Shown here: piece by piece, positions 1 to 10,516 of the stretch
How the letters are laid out: every line of letters begins with the position of its first letter
How positions within the stretch are numbered: the stretch's first letter is position 1
NCBI GenBank assembly: GCA_963575745.1
Contig: CAUYUJ010007446.1
Location: 353,501-417,500 of the forward strand
DNA: 64,000 nt
Direction of reading: 5' to 3'
Source of the DNA: Prorocentrum cordatum
Taxonomy: Eukaryota > Sar > Dinophyceae > Prorocentrales > Prorocentraceae
The notes under the pieces: generated by a model
Databases searched by the model: none
Seen by the model: only the letters and a program-made list of their open reading frames with translations
What the model was told of the DNA's origin: nothing
Program-made: the position numbers and the translations under genes

Positions 1-19
1 CGCTTGGCCGTGGCGTTCT

Positions 20-230
20 TTGTGGGGATCCGTCACAGTAGTGTGGCCATTCGAATGATACGGCCAGCTGCGACCCGAACTCCTTGCGTAGGAGACCTTT
101 GGCGTCCAGGAAGAGCGACACCATGATCTCCGACTTGCGCCGCTGTTTCGGCAGCTCTTACTTGTGGGTCGGATCAGATTGCAATATTAATTGCTGTAAT
201 GACGTCCGCGGCTTACAAGGGAAGGCGCCG
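20..230 (-). pseudogene. possible mariner-like transposase remnant
   Basis: One minus-strand frame reads a DPTHK stretch, one in-frame stop, then KSEIMVSLFLDAKGLLRKEF. This resembles the region around the second catalytic Asp in mariner transposases (a DP-x-x-K block, then a basic stretch, then MxxxFxDxKGxxxxEF). The match is short, contains a stop, and runs to the window edge, so it can only be a decayed fragment. I cannot exclude that it is the downstream part of the minus-strand gag-protease relic at 760-2291. Confidence 0.35.
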
Positions 231-759
231 TGGATGCGCGCGCTCTTTCTTTGGCATAGGGTACTCCGGATATTCTTCTCCTGCTCGTCAACCACCTGGC
301 GCTTGGAGAGGTCGACGCTTGGGGGGCCCACATCGGACAGCAGCTCCTCCTTTATGCCGCCATGTGTTGCTGAGCTTGCTGTCTGGATTGCAACGCCACT
401 CGTAGAGGATGCTCTCAGGGGCGTTGCCCATGGCACTTGGTGTTGTCGTTGATCTGGCCAGGTCGATGCGCATGGCCTGGCCAACTTGACGTGGCACGAC
501 ACCGCTTCGCCCAGTCACAAGTGCCGCTCGCTTCCCCCCAAGGAGTAGCGGTGTCGAGCCTTTCGTGGGTCGTAATGTAGTCCCGCATGTTGGTTTCATC
601 TGAAGACGAAGACAAAGTTAGCGACGCATATTGCGTAGCCCCATGTACAGCATGCTAAGGCAGACGCGCAATGAGGCGAGAACCTTTGACCTTGCGGGTC
701 TGGAGCCGTTTGGGGACATTGATCTCTTTCGATGGGATCAGCTTGCTGATCGCGTCCAG
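231..759. other. no gene recognised
   Basis: Short overlapping open frames exist on both strands but none shows a domain, a long uninterrupted frame or a splice pattern I can defend. It may be the decayed middle of the minus-strand retroelement that starts at 2291. Confidence 0.4.
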
Positions 760-2291
760 CTAATTCGGCTTCTTCTCGGTCACGTTTACGTTCGGTTTCT
801 GGGCCTTCTGGATGTCCTTGGACGGGCCGAACTCGCTCCCAGCCTTCCACTCTTCAGGCTGCAGCTTGATCGCGGGATGTCCCGCGCTGCTCGTGACCAG
901 CTTCTGGGAATGTCCACCTGTGCGAATGTGTCCCTCCCAGAGAAACATGTCGATCTTGGAAAGTAAGATGAAATCCCTGTCAATCAGCAGGCAGAGCGTC
1001 GGGCTGTCCACAACGCTAAACACGATCCTGCCCGCGCGGCCGCATAGCGCTAGCTGCGCCGTCACGCGAGGCTTGCTGGGCAGCGTGCCTCCGTTGCCGA
1101 ACCTGTAGGTCTCGTGCTCGGGCTCCTCCAAGATCTGCTCGTCTAGGCCCATCTTCGTGAGCAACTGCTTGTAGTCGTCGTGCCAGGACTGGCCGGCCAC
1201 GCAGAAGAGGCACGCCGTGTCCACCACGCCAATGCCGCGATCATTGGTCTGCTTGCCGGCGCCCGTCTGGTTGACGCAGGGCAGGTCGGGGATCACCCTC
1301 TCCGACAGGCACGTCTGCGGAAGCGCGTCCTCGTTGGGAGGGGTGACCGGCCCTTCTGGATGAAACTGGATCTCCACATCTGGGCCGCTGAGCTCCGTAA
1401 TGTTGGCCGAGCGGTGCGATCGTCCTCGCGTGGACCTTGCGCCGAATTTGCCCTTGGCCTTCGGCGCAAACCTGCGAGCACCGGGCGTCGGGCACTCCGA
1501 ACCACTGGTCCAGTGGCAGGACTCGCCGCAGTCCCAGCACGCAGTATTCTTCTTCCGCTGGTCGATGCGGGAGTGCATGGTCTTGCTCGCTGCCTTGCGC
1601 TTCGGAGCTCCGGGCTTGCCGCGGGCCTTGAGGGCGTCGCGTGCCGATCTGATGCCGGCCATGGCCTCCGGGAACAGCTGCGAGCTCTGCCGAGGCGGCC
1701 TCGACCTTGCCAGAGTCGTCGTTATCAAACACCTCCGACACGTCCACGCCAGAGGTTTCGAGTTCGGCGCTGAAAGCCTCGAACTCGTGTCGCGCCATTT
1801 CCTGGACGTCACCATCTGGGATCTCGTCCTCGTCGTCCTCTTCCTGGTCGACGTCCTCCTCGTCTGACTGGATCGTCCACCACGTTTGCCGAGCGGGCTC
1901 GACCTGGTGCGCTCGGGCGCTGCCGCGAGGATCGCGGTTGGCTGCTCCAGGGTCGAGGCGGCGGCTGCCGCGACCTCTCCTGGACGTGGATGTCCGGGAA
2001 CATGCGCACCAAAAGGCCCCTGAGGCGTTGGAACCCGTGGTGCTCGTCTGGCAGCTTGCCTGCGGCTCGCTCGCGTCGATCGGCAGTCAGACCGGCCTTG
2101 CGCAGCAAAAACCATCCTGCAACGTCGTCGAGCTCGTTGAGATCGACTCCATTCTCGCGTAGCTGTCGTATGCCCGCGTTGAACCTGACTAGCCAGTCTG
2201 TGATGCGCTCGCCAGGGCGTCGGTGGTGTGCTGTCGACTCGAAAAACTTCTCGAGCGTCTCGCACTTCTGCACGGGTTTCTGCTGACCCAA
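760..2291 (-). pseudogene. copia-type retroelement gag-protease, frameshifted
   Basis: Read on the minus strand from 2291, the first frame (to about 1970) gives a gag-like helical segment with FESTAHHRRPGERITDWLVR and RFNAGIRQLRENGVDLNELD. The frame then changes to one holding MARHEFEAFSAELETSGVDV (from 1798) and changes again near 1690. The last frame carries a CCHC zinc knuckle (CWDCGESCHW, 1510-1539, with a longer final spacing, as I recall for dinoflagellate copia elements). It then carries a pepsin-type active site, DTAC at 1210-1221, where DTG or DSG is usual. The frame stops at 760. Integrase and reverse transcriptase are not recognisable downstream. Two frameshifts make it a relic. 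Gag would package RNA and the protease would mature the polyprotein. Confidence 0.8.
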
Positions 2292-2757
2292 ACTCTTCCA
2301 GGTGTCGCAGTACGTTGGCGATGCCCTTCGCGTTCCTGTCTCTTATCTTGTCATTTATTTCCTAAAGCACATCATCTGGCCGAGAATGAAGCAACTCAGG
2401 TTCCATGTTGATGGCGCATGCACGCGCCGATCCCGAAAATCTGAGCACCAGCTTTGGTGCCAGGCATTGGTTTACCTCCAGGTTCCCTCTGAGCTCCCAG
2501 AGCTTGACCTCTTGCTTATAGTCCCGTCACTTCGCTGGATCTCCATTCCAGCTCGGTATCAGAGACTGCGGCGTGAAGTTATTGTCCGTCACCTTGTCAG
2601 GAGTACGGCTGCGCGTAGATGAAACCACCACAGGAAAGAATTGTCGGACTCGATGTCACTGTCCGCCGCCGTCGTGATGACATACAATTTCTTGAGGGAG
2701 TTGGCGTTCTGGGCGGTGGGAAAATCGATCTCGGCGGCTGCGTTAGAGATCTGGAAG
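2292..2757. other. no gene recognised
   Basis: No domain or convincing exon is visible. A diverged third copy of the 84-bp repeat that follows may start near 2690. Confidence 0.4.
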
Positions 2758-2932
2758 GGTGCAACATTAAACTCAATGGCGTCACTGACGTTCACGGAGA
2801 GAATGCAATTTAACTTCGCGGTCTCGCTAAAGTTCAGGAAGGATGCGACATCGAACTCAGTGGCGCCACTGACGTTCTGGGAGATTGGGAAATTTAACTT
2901 AACGTTCTCGCTAAAGTTCGAGAAGTGTTGGA
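2758..2932. repeat. 84-bp tandem repeat, two copies
   Basis: In one plus frame two 28-residue units align (…LNSMASLTF… / …SNSVAPLTF…, both ending SLKFxK), so the period is 84 bp. A weaker third copy lies upstream. The frame is preserved but I do not know a protein like it. Confidence 0.7.
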
Positions 2933-2937
2933 AGTAA

Positions 2938-3155
2938 AATGGCTTGGCTGCGTCGCTGACGCTGCGCTGGTGAGGCAGTTAGTAGGGCTGGCTGGCGTCG
3001 CTGACGCTGGCGGAGTATGTCAGGTAGTAGGGCTTGCTGGCGCCGCTGACGCTGGCAGAGTAGGGCACGTAGTAGGATTTGATGGTGTCGCTAACGCTGG
3101 CGGAGTAGGGCAGGCAGGAGGGTTTGGCGTCGCTCACGCTGGTGAGGTGCAGCAG
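2938..3155. repeat. 45-bp minisatellite, about five copies
   Basis: The core GCTGACGCTGGCGGAGTA recurs every 45 bp. The minus frame reads repeated YSASVSDASxPYYxx 15-mers and the plus frame VGLAGVADAGGVxQV 15-mers. The period is a multiple of three, so it is open on both strands; this alone is no evidence of coding. Confidence 0.8.
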
Positions 3156-4560
3156 CAGCAGCAGGAGGACGCTGGTCCTCGATTCCACTAAGCTCCACGT
3201 CGGCGTCGTCGTGGCACAGCTCGGCCCCGAAGGGCGTGGATGTGGAAAGGCGCCGCGCGCCTGGTAACTGAGCACGCTCCGCTACCACTGCGACATGTCG
3301 GATTATCGCTGATAATGTTTCTTAGCTGTCACCGCTGGTGCTAGCGTAACACAATTGACCAAGTGCCCTGTGAGCCAAACGTCCGCGCGAGGTTTGGGCC
3401 AGGAAAAGCACTGGCACGCGCAGCGGGCCAGACAGGGCAGAGGCGGAAGCTCGCGGAAGGAGCGAGGGAAATGCTAGGAATCGTGTCCTTGAGGAATGTT
3501 ATCCTTGCCTGGGCCCGACTGTTTTTCTCATGTTTGCGCACCAGCAGCTGCAAGCCGCCGGATGGGCACAGGGACTGAGTCGGAGAGCCGATCGTTCCAC
3601 CAGGAGTTTCTTGATTACCAAGTCAAGGAGCGTGTGGGCATGAGTTGACCGCAATGCTTCGGCAACTTGCCGTCCCGTAGCCATTGTCGCTCAACTTCTT
3701 TCAGGTCAAACCAGCTTGGACGCAATAGGAAGGTGGAGGCTTGAGCGGCTTACAACGAGAGTGAAAGCAACGCGCCGTGTTGTAATGCGCCCCTCTGTGC
3801 CACATGCGCGGTCCAGTGGTACCAGGAGCGACAGAATTGTCCGCATTGTCGTGCGGATTGGCAACGCCAGCCATTGCTACGTTCGGCTTTCCCCTGAGTC
3901 CGATGCGCCTTGGGAGGGATTGGTGGTGCAGCTGCGGGGTTAAGGTTTGGGGGGATGGCAGTACTTGGCCTTGCCTCATGATCGCATGTCTCCCTGGTGG
4001 CCTTGCTGCGGCATCAGGGGCAGCATCTGTGGTATCAGCCATCGACTATGTGGCGGTGCCCCTGGCGTGTGCAGCGATATCCGCGGGCGGCGTCATTGGC
4101 GATGTGAAAGGTGCACAAAGTGTACATGGGTCTGTGCATTTTTCGAAGCAGCGACGCCACGGCCGTTTCCAGCTCTGGCGATATTGATACACTCGTTCAG
4201 CACAGGTTACGTGGCTTGCGCACGCATGTTTTTGCATGCCGCTAGAGGCTTCGGTTTGGGATTCGTATGGAGTATGGGGCGTGGTGCTTGCACTACGCCT
4301 TCGTATGTCGCATGGGTAGGGCAGGTGCCATGCGAATCGAAATTACGTGTTTGCAAGTTGGATGGGGCAGCATTGACAACGAATCGCAGAGTTGATGTGG
4401 TGGGCTGGCCAGTAGTTTTCAGAACTTAACCAAATCAGCGGCAAAGTTTGATGAGTTCCAACCGTCGAAAAAAAAAAGTTCGACAGCATGCCGGCCGAAA
4501 GGACATGTCAATCAGCGAGTGGCAATTTGTTGGCGTATTGACACTCATCGTCGTCCTGCT
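3156..4560. other. unassigned, contains spliced-leader relic
   Basis: No gene is recognised. Open frames are short and overlap on both strands. The only notable element is the spliced-leader-like segment at 3675-3695. Confidence 0.4.
3675..3695 (+). other. relic dinoflagellate spliced leader (DinoSL-like)
   Basis: These 21 bases agree with the dinoflagellate spliced leader core at 18 of 21 positions. The differences are at leader positions 12, 14 and 21. They start CCGTAGCCATT and end CTCAAC. In dinoflagellates the leader is trans-spliced to mRNA 5' ends. Genomic relics are taken as traces of mRNA copied back into DNA. The bases downstream do not read as a protein I recognise, so the mRNA source is unknown. 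It could also be a diverged leader gene, but no donor GT or snRNA-like context follows. Confidence 0.55.
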
Positions 4561-4573
4561 GCGTCTCCTGCCC

Positions 4574-4620
4574 CTCCTCCTCCTCCTCCTCCTCCTCCTC
4601 ATCATCATCATCATCATCTT
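4574..4620. repeat. CTC/ATC trinucleotide microsatellite
   Basis: A run of CTC triplets passes directly into ATC triplets. Confidence 0.9.
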
Positions 4621-4904
4621 TGTTTTCGCCTTCGTTGGAGGCGCTGCAGATTGTTGCGGAGGACCTCGCAGGTGGCCCAGAAGCGCTTGCAGGCCGGGCG
4701 TTCCCCCCCCTCCCCTGGGTTTGTGGGAGCATGCAGGTTCGAGGGGCGCCTCGAAATTTGGTAGATGCGCTTGGGCAATTTAGTCGTTGTTCCATCCTAT
4801 GGTGTTGGGCCTTCGTTTTGAATCAGCAGCGCCCAGCGCCTACCTCTCCTCCTCCTCGCCCTCCTCCCTCCTCCAATCCTGCCTCAGCCGCCGCCCTGTC
4901 CACT

Positions 4905-5590
4905 TTGGCACACCTCTCATACGTTTCGTGGCCCCGCGGGGAGCTCTTCAGAAGCTCCCAGGGGCGCACGGCCCGCATGCATGCGTTCTCCACACCATTT
5001 CGGCGCACCGCTCACACGTTTCGTGGCCCCAGAGGGAGCTCCACCAGAGGCCCCAGTAGCTGCGTTCGCGTGCCTTCTCCAGACCATATCGGCGTACCCC
5101 TCACGTTCCGTGAGCTCCACCAAGGGCCCCAACGGCTGCATTCGCATGCCTTCTGCGCACGATTTCGGCGCATCCCTCGCCCGTTTCTCGCCCCAGAGGG
5201 AGCTCCACCCGAGGCCCAGTGGCAGCAGTCGTACGCCTTCTCCCCCCCACCCCCTGACACGCTTCCTGGCCATGTATGACAATCCATGTGAGGCGCCAGT
5301 GGCTAGTTTTGCACGCCTTCGCTACACAATTTCATCGCACTCCTCACACGTTTCATGGCCCCCCGACCTGAGGCCCCAGTGCCAGGGCCCGCATGCCTTC
5401 TCCACACCATCCTGGCACACACACCACACACGTGACTGCGCCCATGTCGGCACACCCTTCACACGCTTCGTGGCCCCACAGGGACCTCTACTTCAGGCCC
5501 AATGGCAGGACTCGCATGCGAGACCGCGCCCATGTCAGCACACTCCCCACACGTTTCGTGGCCCCAGAGGGTGCCCACCGAAGGCCCCGC
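4905..5590. repeat. degenerate 80-108 bp tandem repeat, about eight copies
   Basis: The motif ACACGTTTCGTGGCCCCAGA recurs near 4920, 5015, 5100, 5178, 5258, 5345, 5458 and 5546. GAGCTCCACC and GAGGCCCCAGTGG-like blocks follow it. The spacing varies, so it is an old, drifting satellite. The long plus open frame over it is a by-product of the repeat. Confidence 0.75.
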
Positions 5591-5939
5591 CGCCGGCTGC
5601 TCCGCTCCGCAGAGCCGCGCCGATAGACGCGCAGATCAGCCGTAACGGGTTGCATCCAGATGTTGCCCGCCACGGCCGACCGCTGCGACCCCATCAGCAA
5701 CGTCGCTCCGCCCCTCTCACGCACGCCTTCGTCCCTCTGCTGGCCTCCTCCACTACAGTCAAAAAGCCTAAGAAGGACGCGCGACTCTGCTCAGGGTACC
5801 CTTGCGTCCTTGCTCTTCCTTGCTCTTGCGTCCTTGAGGTTTTCGTCGTCCGCCGCCCCAAAAATCCCAACTTCGGCTTCCAAGGGTCTTGCGTCCTTAC
5901 CGCGCGTCCTTATTAGGGTTTTTCACTGTAGTTTCCACC

Positions 5940-6110
5940 CGCCTCGCGGCACTCGCAGCCTTTCCCGGCGGGAGGCGGCAGAAGGTTGGCGGAAGGCGGC
6001 GGAAGCGAAGCAACGGCGCTCCCGCGGGCGGAAGTTCGGCGGAAGGCGGCATAAGTACGAGCCACCGCCCCAGGAGACGGCAAGGTTTTTGGGCTCAGGG
6101 CTCCTTGAAC
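5940..6110. repeat. dispersed GGCGGAAGGCGGC family, copy 1
   Basis: Clustered GGCGGAAG units end in a GAGACGGCAAGGTTTTTGGG-type tail. Related sequence occurs at 14020-14115 and 56421-56552, and a tail-only copy lies at 14821-14860. Confidence 0.6.
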
Positions 6111-6679
6111 CATCCAGTTGTTCTCGTGTTCTGGCCTCCTGGGGGGCGGGGGTCGTCTCCCAGGGAAGGGGTCGGGACCTCGCTGGGGCCCGCGTTGGCC
6201 GAACAAGAACCCATCGTAGGATGTCAAGGCCCGTGCCTGCGGGCACAGGCAGAGTCGATGGGTCGGCCACACGTAAAAGTGATCTTTCGCCGGAGTGAAC
6301 TTTGTGCGGGCACACTGGGATCCCCAGACGATTCGACGCGGTGCAAAGGTAGTGTCTTTCGCGCTCGGTTTTGGCCTCCCCGCCGCCCCCAAAAGTCGCG
6401 CACCGAAGGCCACTCTTGCCTAGGATCACTCTTGAGTGTGGCCGACTGGGAAGGACAGGCTGCCAGCGCCAGGGGTCGACCGCATCGTTGTTTAGGCAAT
6501 GTCGTAGATCGTTTTCGTTTTCTCTACGTTTTCGTTCGGGAGGCCGCCGGCTGATCACGACTTCGGATTTGCAGAGTTTCTCGATTTATCGTCGGACGGA
6601 TGTATCATCGTCCTGGCTCCATTTTAGGAAGCTGGGGTCCCTAAGCTCAGCAACATCGATAGGGCATGATAGGCATAGG
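6111..6679. other. no gene recognised
   Basis: No domain or exon structure seen. Confidence 0.4.
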
Positions 6680-6835
6680 GGGGAACACATCGACCCCCAA
6701 TCGCCCCTGATCGCCGATAGGGGCCCGATAGCCCCAACTTGCCCAGGAACGTTCGGGTTAACGATCGGCAGTATGTCGCCCATGAGTCGGCGATGTATCA
6801 CCGATTCCAGGTCGATGTGTACCCCTTATGCCAGT
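6680..6835. repeat. dispersed ATCGGCGATGTATC family, copy
   Basis: It carries TCGGCGATGTATCACCGATT followed by a tCGATGT block, as at 60785-60930 and 61255-61315. The motif is itself partly palindromic (ATCGGCGAT / ATCACCGAT). Confidence 0.6.
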
Positions 6836-6869
6836 CCCCCCCCCCTTTATCCTTGCCCCTCAGGGGCGT

Positions 6870-7075
6870 CGAAGGAAAACAATGTGCATTAGCTTCATTT
6901 CTCGGAGGTCCGGGCGGATTTCTTGGGTCGGCGCTGGGCCCCCTTGGCGGCGCCTCGGTCGCCGCCCCTGGCGCGCTCCGCGCGCTGGGAGGTGGGGCCC
7001 CGCACTGATCCAGGAGATCTGGGCGGAGCTCCGAAAATCTATGTGTATGCAGCTTTTGTTCGTTCGACTCCCACA
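6870..7075. mobile_element. inverted-repeat family A, copy 1
   Basis: The left arm reads CTCGGAGGTCCGGGCGGATT (from 6901) and the right arm is its near complement, ending GGGCGGAGCTCCGAAAA (to about 7037). A GC-rich loop holding GGCGCGCTCCGCGCGC lies between them. Weaker complementarity continues outward to about 6870 and 7075. It is one of seven copies in the window; copy 4 exactly fills an intron. Confidence 0.75.
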
Positions 7076-8413
7076 CCGAGATCGACGATACAACGATGGG
7101 GCCTTGAGGGATGTGGCCCTACGGACGAGTGGCCTCAAGCAGTGATGGTTCAGCTGAGGATTCCTCTGCGATCATGAGTGCCTTATCCCTCAGGGCCCCG
7201 TCTTTGAACCGCCGACGAGAAGCCCTTTGGCGCCAGGGAAGGGAGGGAGGGAGCCCTTCCCTTCCCTTCCCTGGGTGGGGGAAATGGATATCCCCCGTCC
7301 TTGCGAGGGACCGGGGAGCTCCTTTCCCACGCTTCCTGCTCGTGGGAGCAGGCCATAGTTCGAGGTGGAATGCGCGGCCAGTGCCGCACAGTCTGTTCAT
7401 ACCGGTGGCTGGGAGCCCACTAGCAGAGGGCAGGGCCGGGTGTTCTCTCCCCGTGCGTGCGACGTGCGAGAGCAGTTGTTCTCGCATTGACACGTTGACA
7501 CCCGTAGCGGGAAGGGTAATGGTTGGGCCCAAGGTCGCAGTCGGAGTTACCTTTCCAGACTGGTAAGGATCGCCTCTTCCCACGCACAGGGTGGGACGCT
7601 GTGCAAAAAGGTTGTGCCACTGTAGATCGGCCATTGCGGCTGCGTTTGCAGCTAATTATGAGTACTTCTCTCCTGTGTCGTCGCCCCCGCCTTCAGATCG
7701 TTCCTGCTCCACTTCGGATTGGGAATGAACTGGTAACTCGGGGTGTAGGTGCGCTTGCTGTGCGACCAGCTTGGCACACATCCTCACTCGTGAAAGTTTT
7801 TGTCGGCCGCTCGGTTTTCGTCACATCTGATGGTCCTTGAACGCACTGTGCCACGACCACGTCAATTGTGTTGGCGTGGCCGTGGCAGCCGTAGTCATGC
7901 AGGCATCTTGCGGTAGGTAACTACCCAACAAATTAGCAGCCATATGTTAGCAAATGGCTGGACAGAGGTAGAGTGGCTGAATTTCATTGGGCACATGCTG
8001 CGATCGTCTGGGGGATGGGATTAGAAAGTAAGATGCGGAATAGGAGGAGCATCTGGCAGGTAGGCTCGCCAGCACTCACTATTCCATCGAAGCAGCAGAG
8101 TTCAGTTTAATTTTCAAACTTGCTGCCAAACGTTGAGAGCAACTCGTAAAACGCTTGACAACTCTGCGCGGTCAGCACGACAGGCAAACACATGTTTCCA
8201 TCTTGCGCGAAGCAGAAACCATCAATTGTTGGTGGCAGCTAGTTCTGGGCGTGCCCCGACATGCTGTTCAGGAAGACTGCGCTGGTTGGATTGCGCTGGT
8301 CGCACCCACTGCCGGGCAAGGCTTCCTCCGGCAGCCGGAGACCCAAACCGACGGCGCACCCAAGAGCAGGCCGCTTCAAGCTGCGGCGGCCGATCTGGCG
8401 CATGTGCGGAGCG
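7076..8413. other. unassigned
   Basis: A short imperfect hairpin occurs near 7095-7205 (GGGGCCTTGAGGG pairing with CCCTCAGGGCCCC). Otherwise nothing is recognised. Open frames between 8155 and 8450 are short and uncertain. Confidence 0.4.
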
Positions 8414-8620
8414 ACGATCGGGAAACAAACAATGGCATGAAGATAACTACTCGGAGGTCCGCGCGGACTCCTCGGATCGGCGCTGGACTCCCCTCCCTGA
8501 CGCGCGGAGCGCGCCAGGGGCAGCGGCGGAGGCGCCGCCAGGCAGGCCGCCCCAGCGCCGATCCGAGAAATCCGCGCAGACCTCCGAGTGCTTCTGCTCA
8601 TGGCATTGTCTGTTGCCCGG
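8414..8620. mobile_element. inverted-repeat family A, copy 2
   Basis: The inner arms are CGGAGGTCCGCGCGGACTCC (8452 on) and GCGCAGACCTCCGAG (to 8588). The outer arms also pair: GGGAAACAAACAATGGCATG on the left against ATGGCATTGTCTGTTGCCC on the right. The loop holds GACGCGCGGAGCGCGCC. This copy shows the longest paired arms. Confidence 0.8.
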
Positions 8621-8929
8621 TGCCCCAATCAGCTTGCCACTGCGCCCGAGTTCTTTCTGGCCGCTTCCTGGAGACCAGTCGCCGCCGCCGACCAAAGAAA
8701 ACGTCTCCCTGCACGAAGCAGCAGGCTTTTGTGGCTGGTCTCGGCCGCCAGAGGCGCACCCCATGGCGAGTCTGAACAGCAGGCGCGGTCGTCCCGAGCC
8801 TCGGCGCCCGAGTGCGTTCAACCCGTGTCGCGACAGGCAGCAACGGGCCGCTCCACGGCATGGCGGCCCGAGAGGGCAATGCGAGCAAGCGACGCCAGCA
8901 GAAGGAGCAATAACGGCGTAAGCCTGGGC

Positions 8930-9066
8930 ACTGCCCACGAGCCTAACGAGCTTAGGAAACGCTGCCTTCGAGGTGCCTGGGCCCTGCCCACGAGCCTAGG
9001 AAGCGCTGCATAGGAGCTGCTAAGGCGCTGCCCACGAGGCTAGGAAGCGCTGCCTCGGAGCTCTGC
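8930..9066. repeat. tandem repeat of about 45-50 bp, three copies
   Basis: The unit CTGCCCACGAGCCTAGGAAG followed by CGCTGC recurs three times with small differences. Confidence 0.7.
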
Positions 9067-9084
9067 AGACACTTGCGGCCCACG

Positions 9085-9265
9085 TGCTGGAACAGAAAGT
9101 TTCGGTGCTCGCGCGGATTCTTCGGATCGGCGCTGGAGCCGGCGCTGGAGGCCCCCTTGGCCGCCCCCGGTACTCTCCGCGCGCCAGGAAGGGGGGCCCA
9201 GCGTAGATCCAAGAAATTTGCGCGGATCTCCTACAGTGTATGTCGGGATTCGGGGGGCGGGGGTG
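9085..9265. mobile_element. inverted-repeat family A, copy 3
   Basis: The arms are CGCGCGGATTCTTCGGATCG (9111 on) and GATCCAAGAAATTTGCGCGG (to about 9226). The central block contains CTCTCCGCGCGCCAGG, as in the other copies. Confidence 0.75.
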
Positions 9266-9605
9266 GCAATTTGTGGCGCAAGCAGCAGCAGGCCGTTTCA
9301 AGATTGGGCGACCCGCGGCGCAGACACTGTCACCGCCAACAGCAAGCCATGTCAAGCTTTGGCCGACCACGGCGCAGCCCTTCATGCAAGGTATGGCGCC
9401 TTCTGGGGCGTAAGTTGTGGCACAAACCATGGCGCAACATTTGCCGCAGCAGTCGGCGATACCTACAGCACCAGCTCCGACAGCATAATGTATAAAGGAA
9501 CCTATAGAGTTCTCTTCTCCACGGTGCGATTTATGAACGGCGCAGGGAGGAGCGTGGAGGAGGGAGGGCGAGGGAGGGAGAAGGACGGATAAACGATAGA
9601 AGAGA

Positions 9606-9658
9606 TGCAGGAGCAGGAGGGGGGCGGGCACGAGGCCGAAGTCGAAGACGATGCGGCC
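9606..9658 (+). CDS. exon-like acidic segment, left copy of a duplicated site
   Basis: This 53-bp block reads an acidic peptide ending EVEDDAA and is repeated 300 bp downstream at 9906-9958. The two copies bracket an inverted-repeat insertion. If the insertion is an intron, either copy can serve as exon. The product is unknown. Confidence 0.4.
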
Positions 9659-9905
9659 GACGGGGCTCAAGTGGGAAGGCTTCGGGCTGCGCGCAGCCAG
9701 CCCCCCAGGTAGTCCCGACTGGCCTCAACAGGCCCCCGAGTAGCCCGGGGCGGTCTCACCACCCTGACGCCGCCTCCGGCGGCGCCGAGAATGCTCTGGA
9801 CTACTCGCGGGGTCTGATGAGGCCAGCTGTGACTACTCGGGGGCCTGCTGAGGCCAGCCGGGACATCCTTTGGGGGTTGTCTGTGCGCAACCCGAAGCCC
9901 TACCA
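9659..9905. mobile_element. long inverted-repeat insertion flanked by direct repeats
   Basis: The left arm at about 9676-9743 (CTTCGGGCTGCGCGCAGCCA … CAGGCCCCCGAGTAG) is complementary over about 68 bp to the right arm at 9834-9902 (CTACTCGGGGGCCTG … CGCAACCCGAAGCC). A GCCGCCTCCGGCGGC core hairpin sits in the loop. The whole is bracketed by 53-bp direct repeats. Confidence 0.75.
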
Positions 9906-10016
9906 AGCAGGAGCAAGAGGAGGACGAGGACGAGACCGAAGTCGAAGACGATGCGGCCAGTTGTTTGATGATCCTGAATTGCCTTGCCGTCCACGTGCGC
10001 GCTGCAGTCAAGACGC
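9906..10016 (+). CDS. exon-like segment, right copy plus continuation
   Basis: The frame reads an acidic run, then EVEDDAASCLMILNCLAVHV. It continues in the frame set by the duplicated block and ends near 10016 before a stop. It may belong to the same gene as the exons at 10295 and 10714. No family is recognised. Confidence 0.4.
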
Positions 10017-10294
10017 TGGCATGAGGACAACTGTGGGCTCTGGAGGGGCTCTGGCTTTCAGGCCGTTCCTCAGATCCAGGTCGCGGGGCTTATTCGTGGC
10101 CGGGGCTCGCCGTGGGCACAAGACCCTTTTCGGTCCTCATTCGGCGCTCCTTGCGGGCCGTTCCTCGAAGCTAAATTGGGGAGCCCGTTCGTGGCCGAGG
10201 CTCGTCGCGGCCTGAAGAGAACCGTCGTTCCTTCCAATTGTAGGCACGATGAATGTAGCGAGCCCTGTCGGAACCATCTCGCCACCCGCCGCAG
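10017..10294. other. probable intron, nothing recognised
   Basis: It contains two near-repeats around GGCCGTTCCTC and CCGTTCCTCGAAG, and ends in CGCCACCCGCCGCAG, a good 3' splice acceptor. Confidence 0.4.
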
Positions 10295-10516
10295 GTGACT
10301 GAGCAGACAACAGCCCAAACCTCAGCAACCGACTCTCCCGAGCAGCAAGAACGGATCACCGTGCCATCAGTGTCCCACCGAGCATCAGCACCCCCATCAT
10401 CATCGCCCCGGTCTGCTGCAGCAGTCGGTGCTCAGGCCATGGGAGGCTGGCGCGAGCGCGCGGAGAGGCGGGTGCACCCGGCCAATGGCAAAGCGTACAC
10501 CCTGATCGAGTTGAAG
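10295..10516 (+). CDS. exon of unrecognised gene
   Basis: It is open from a CCGCAG acceptor at 10294 and starts VTEQTTAQTSATDSPEQQER. A Ser/Pro/Ala-rich stretch follows, then RRVHPANGKAYTLIELK. The frame ends at AAG (10516), where a family A element begins. Joining to 10714 restores a smooth frame (…TLIELK|EFYLLSRPSEVEG). The low-complexity first half and the structured second half suggest a linker leading into a domain. I do not recognise the domain. Confidence 0.6.

Noticed and set aside
4981-5916. 311-codon plus-strand frame
   Set aside because: Lies over the degenerate 80-108 bp repeat; no domain and no codon preference visible.
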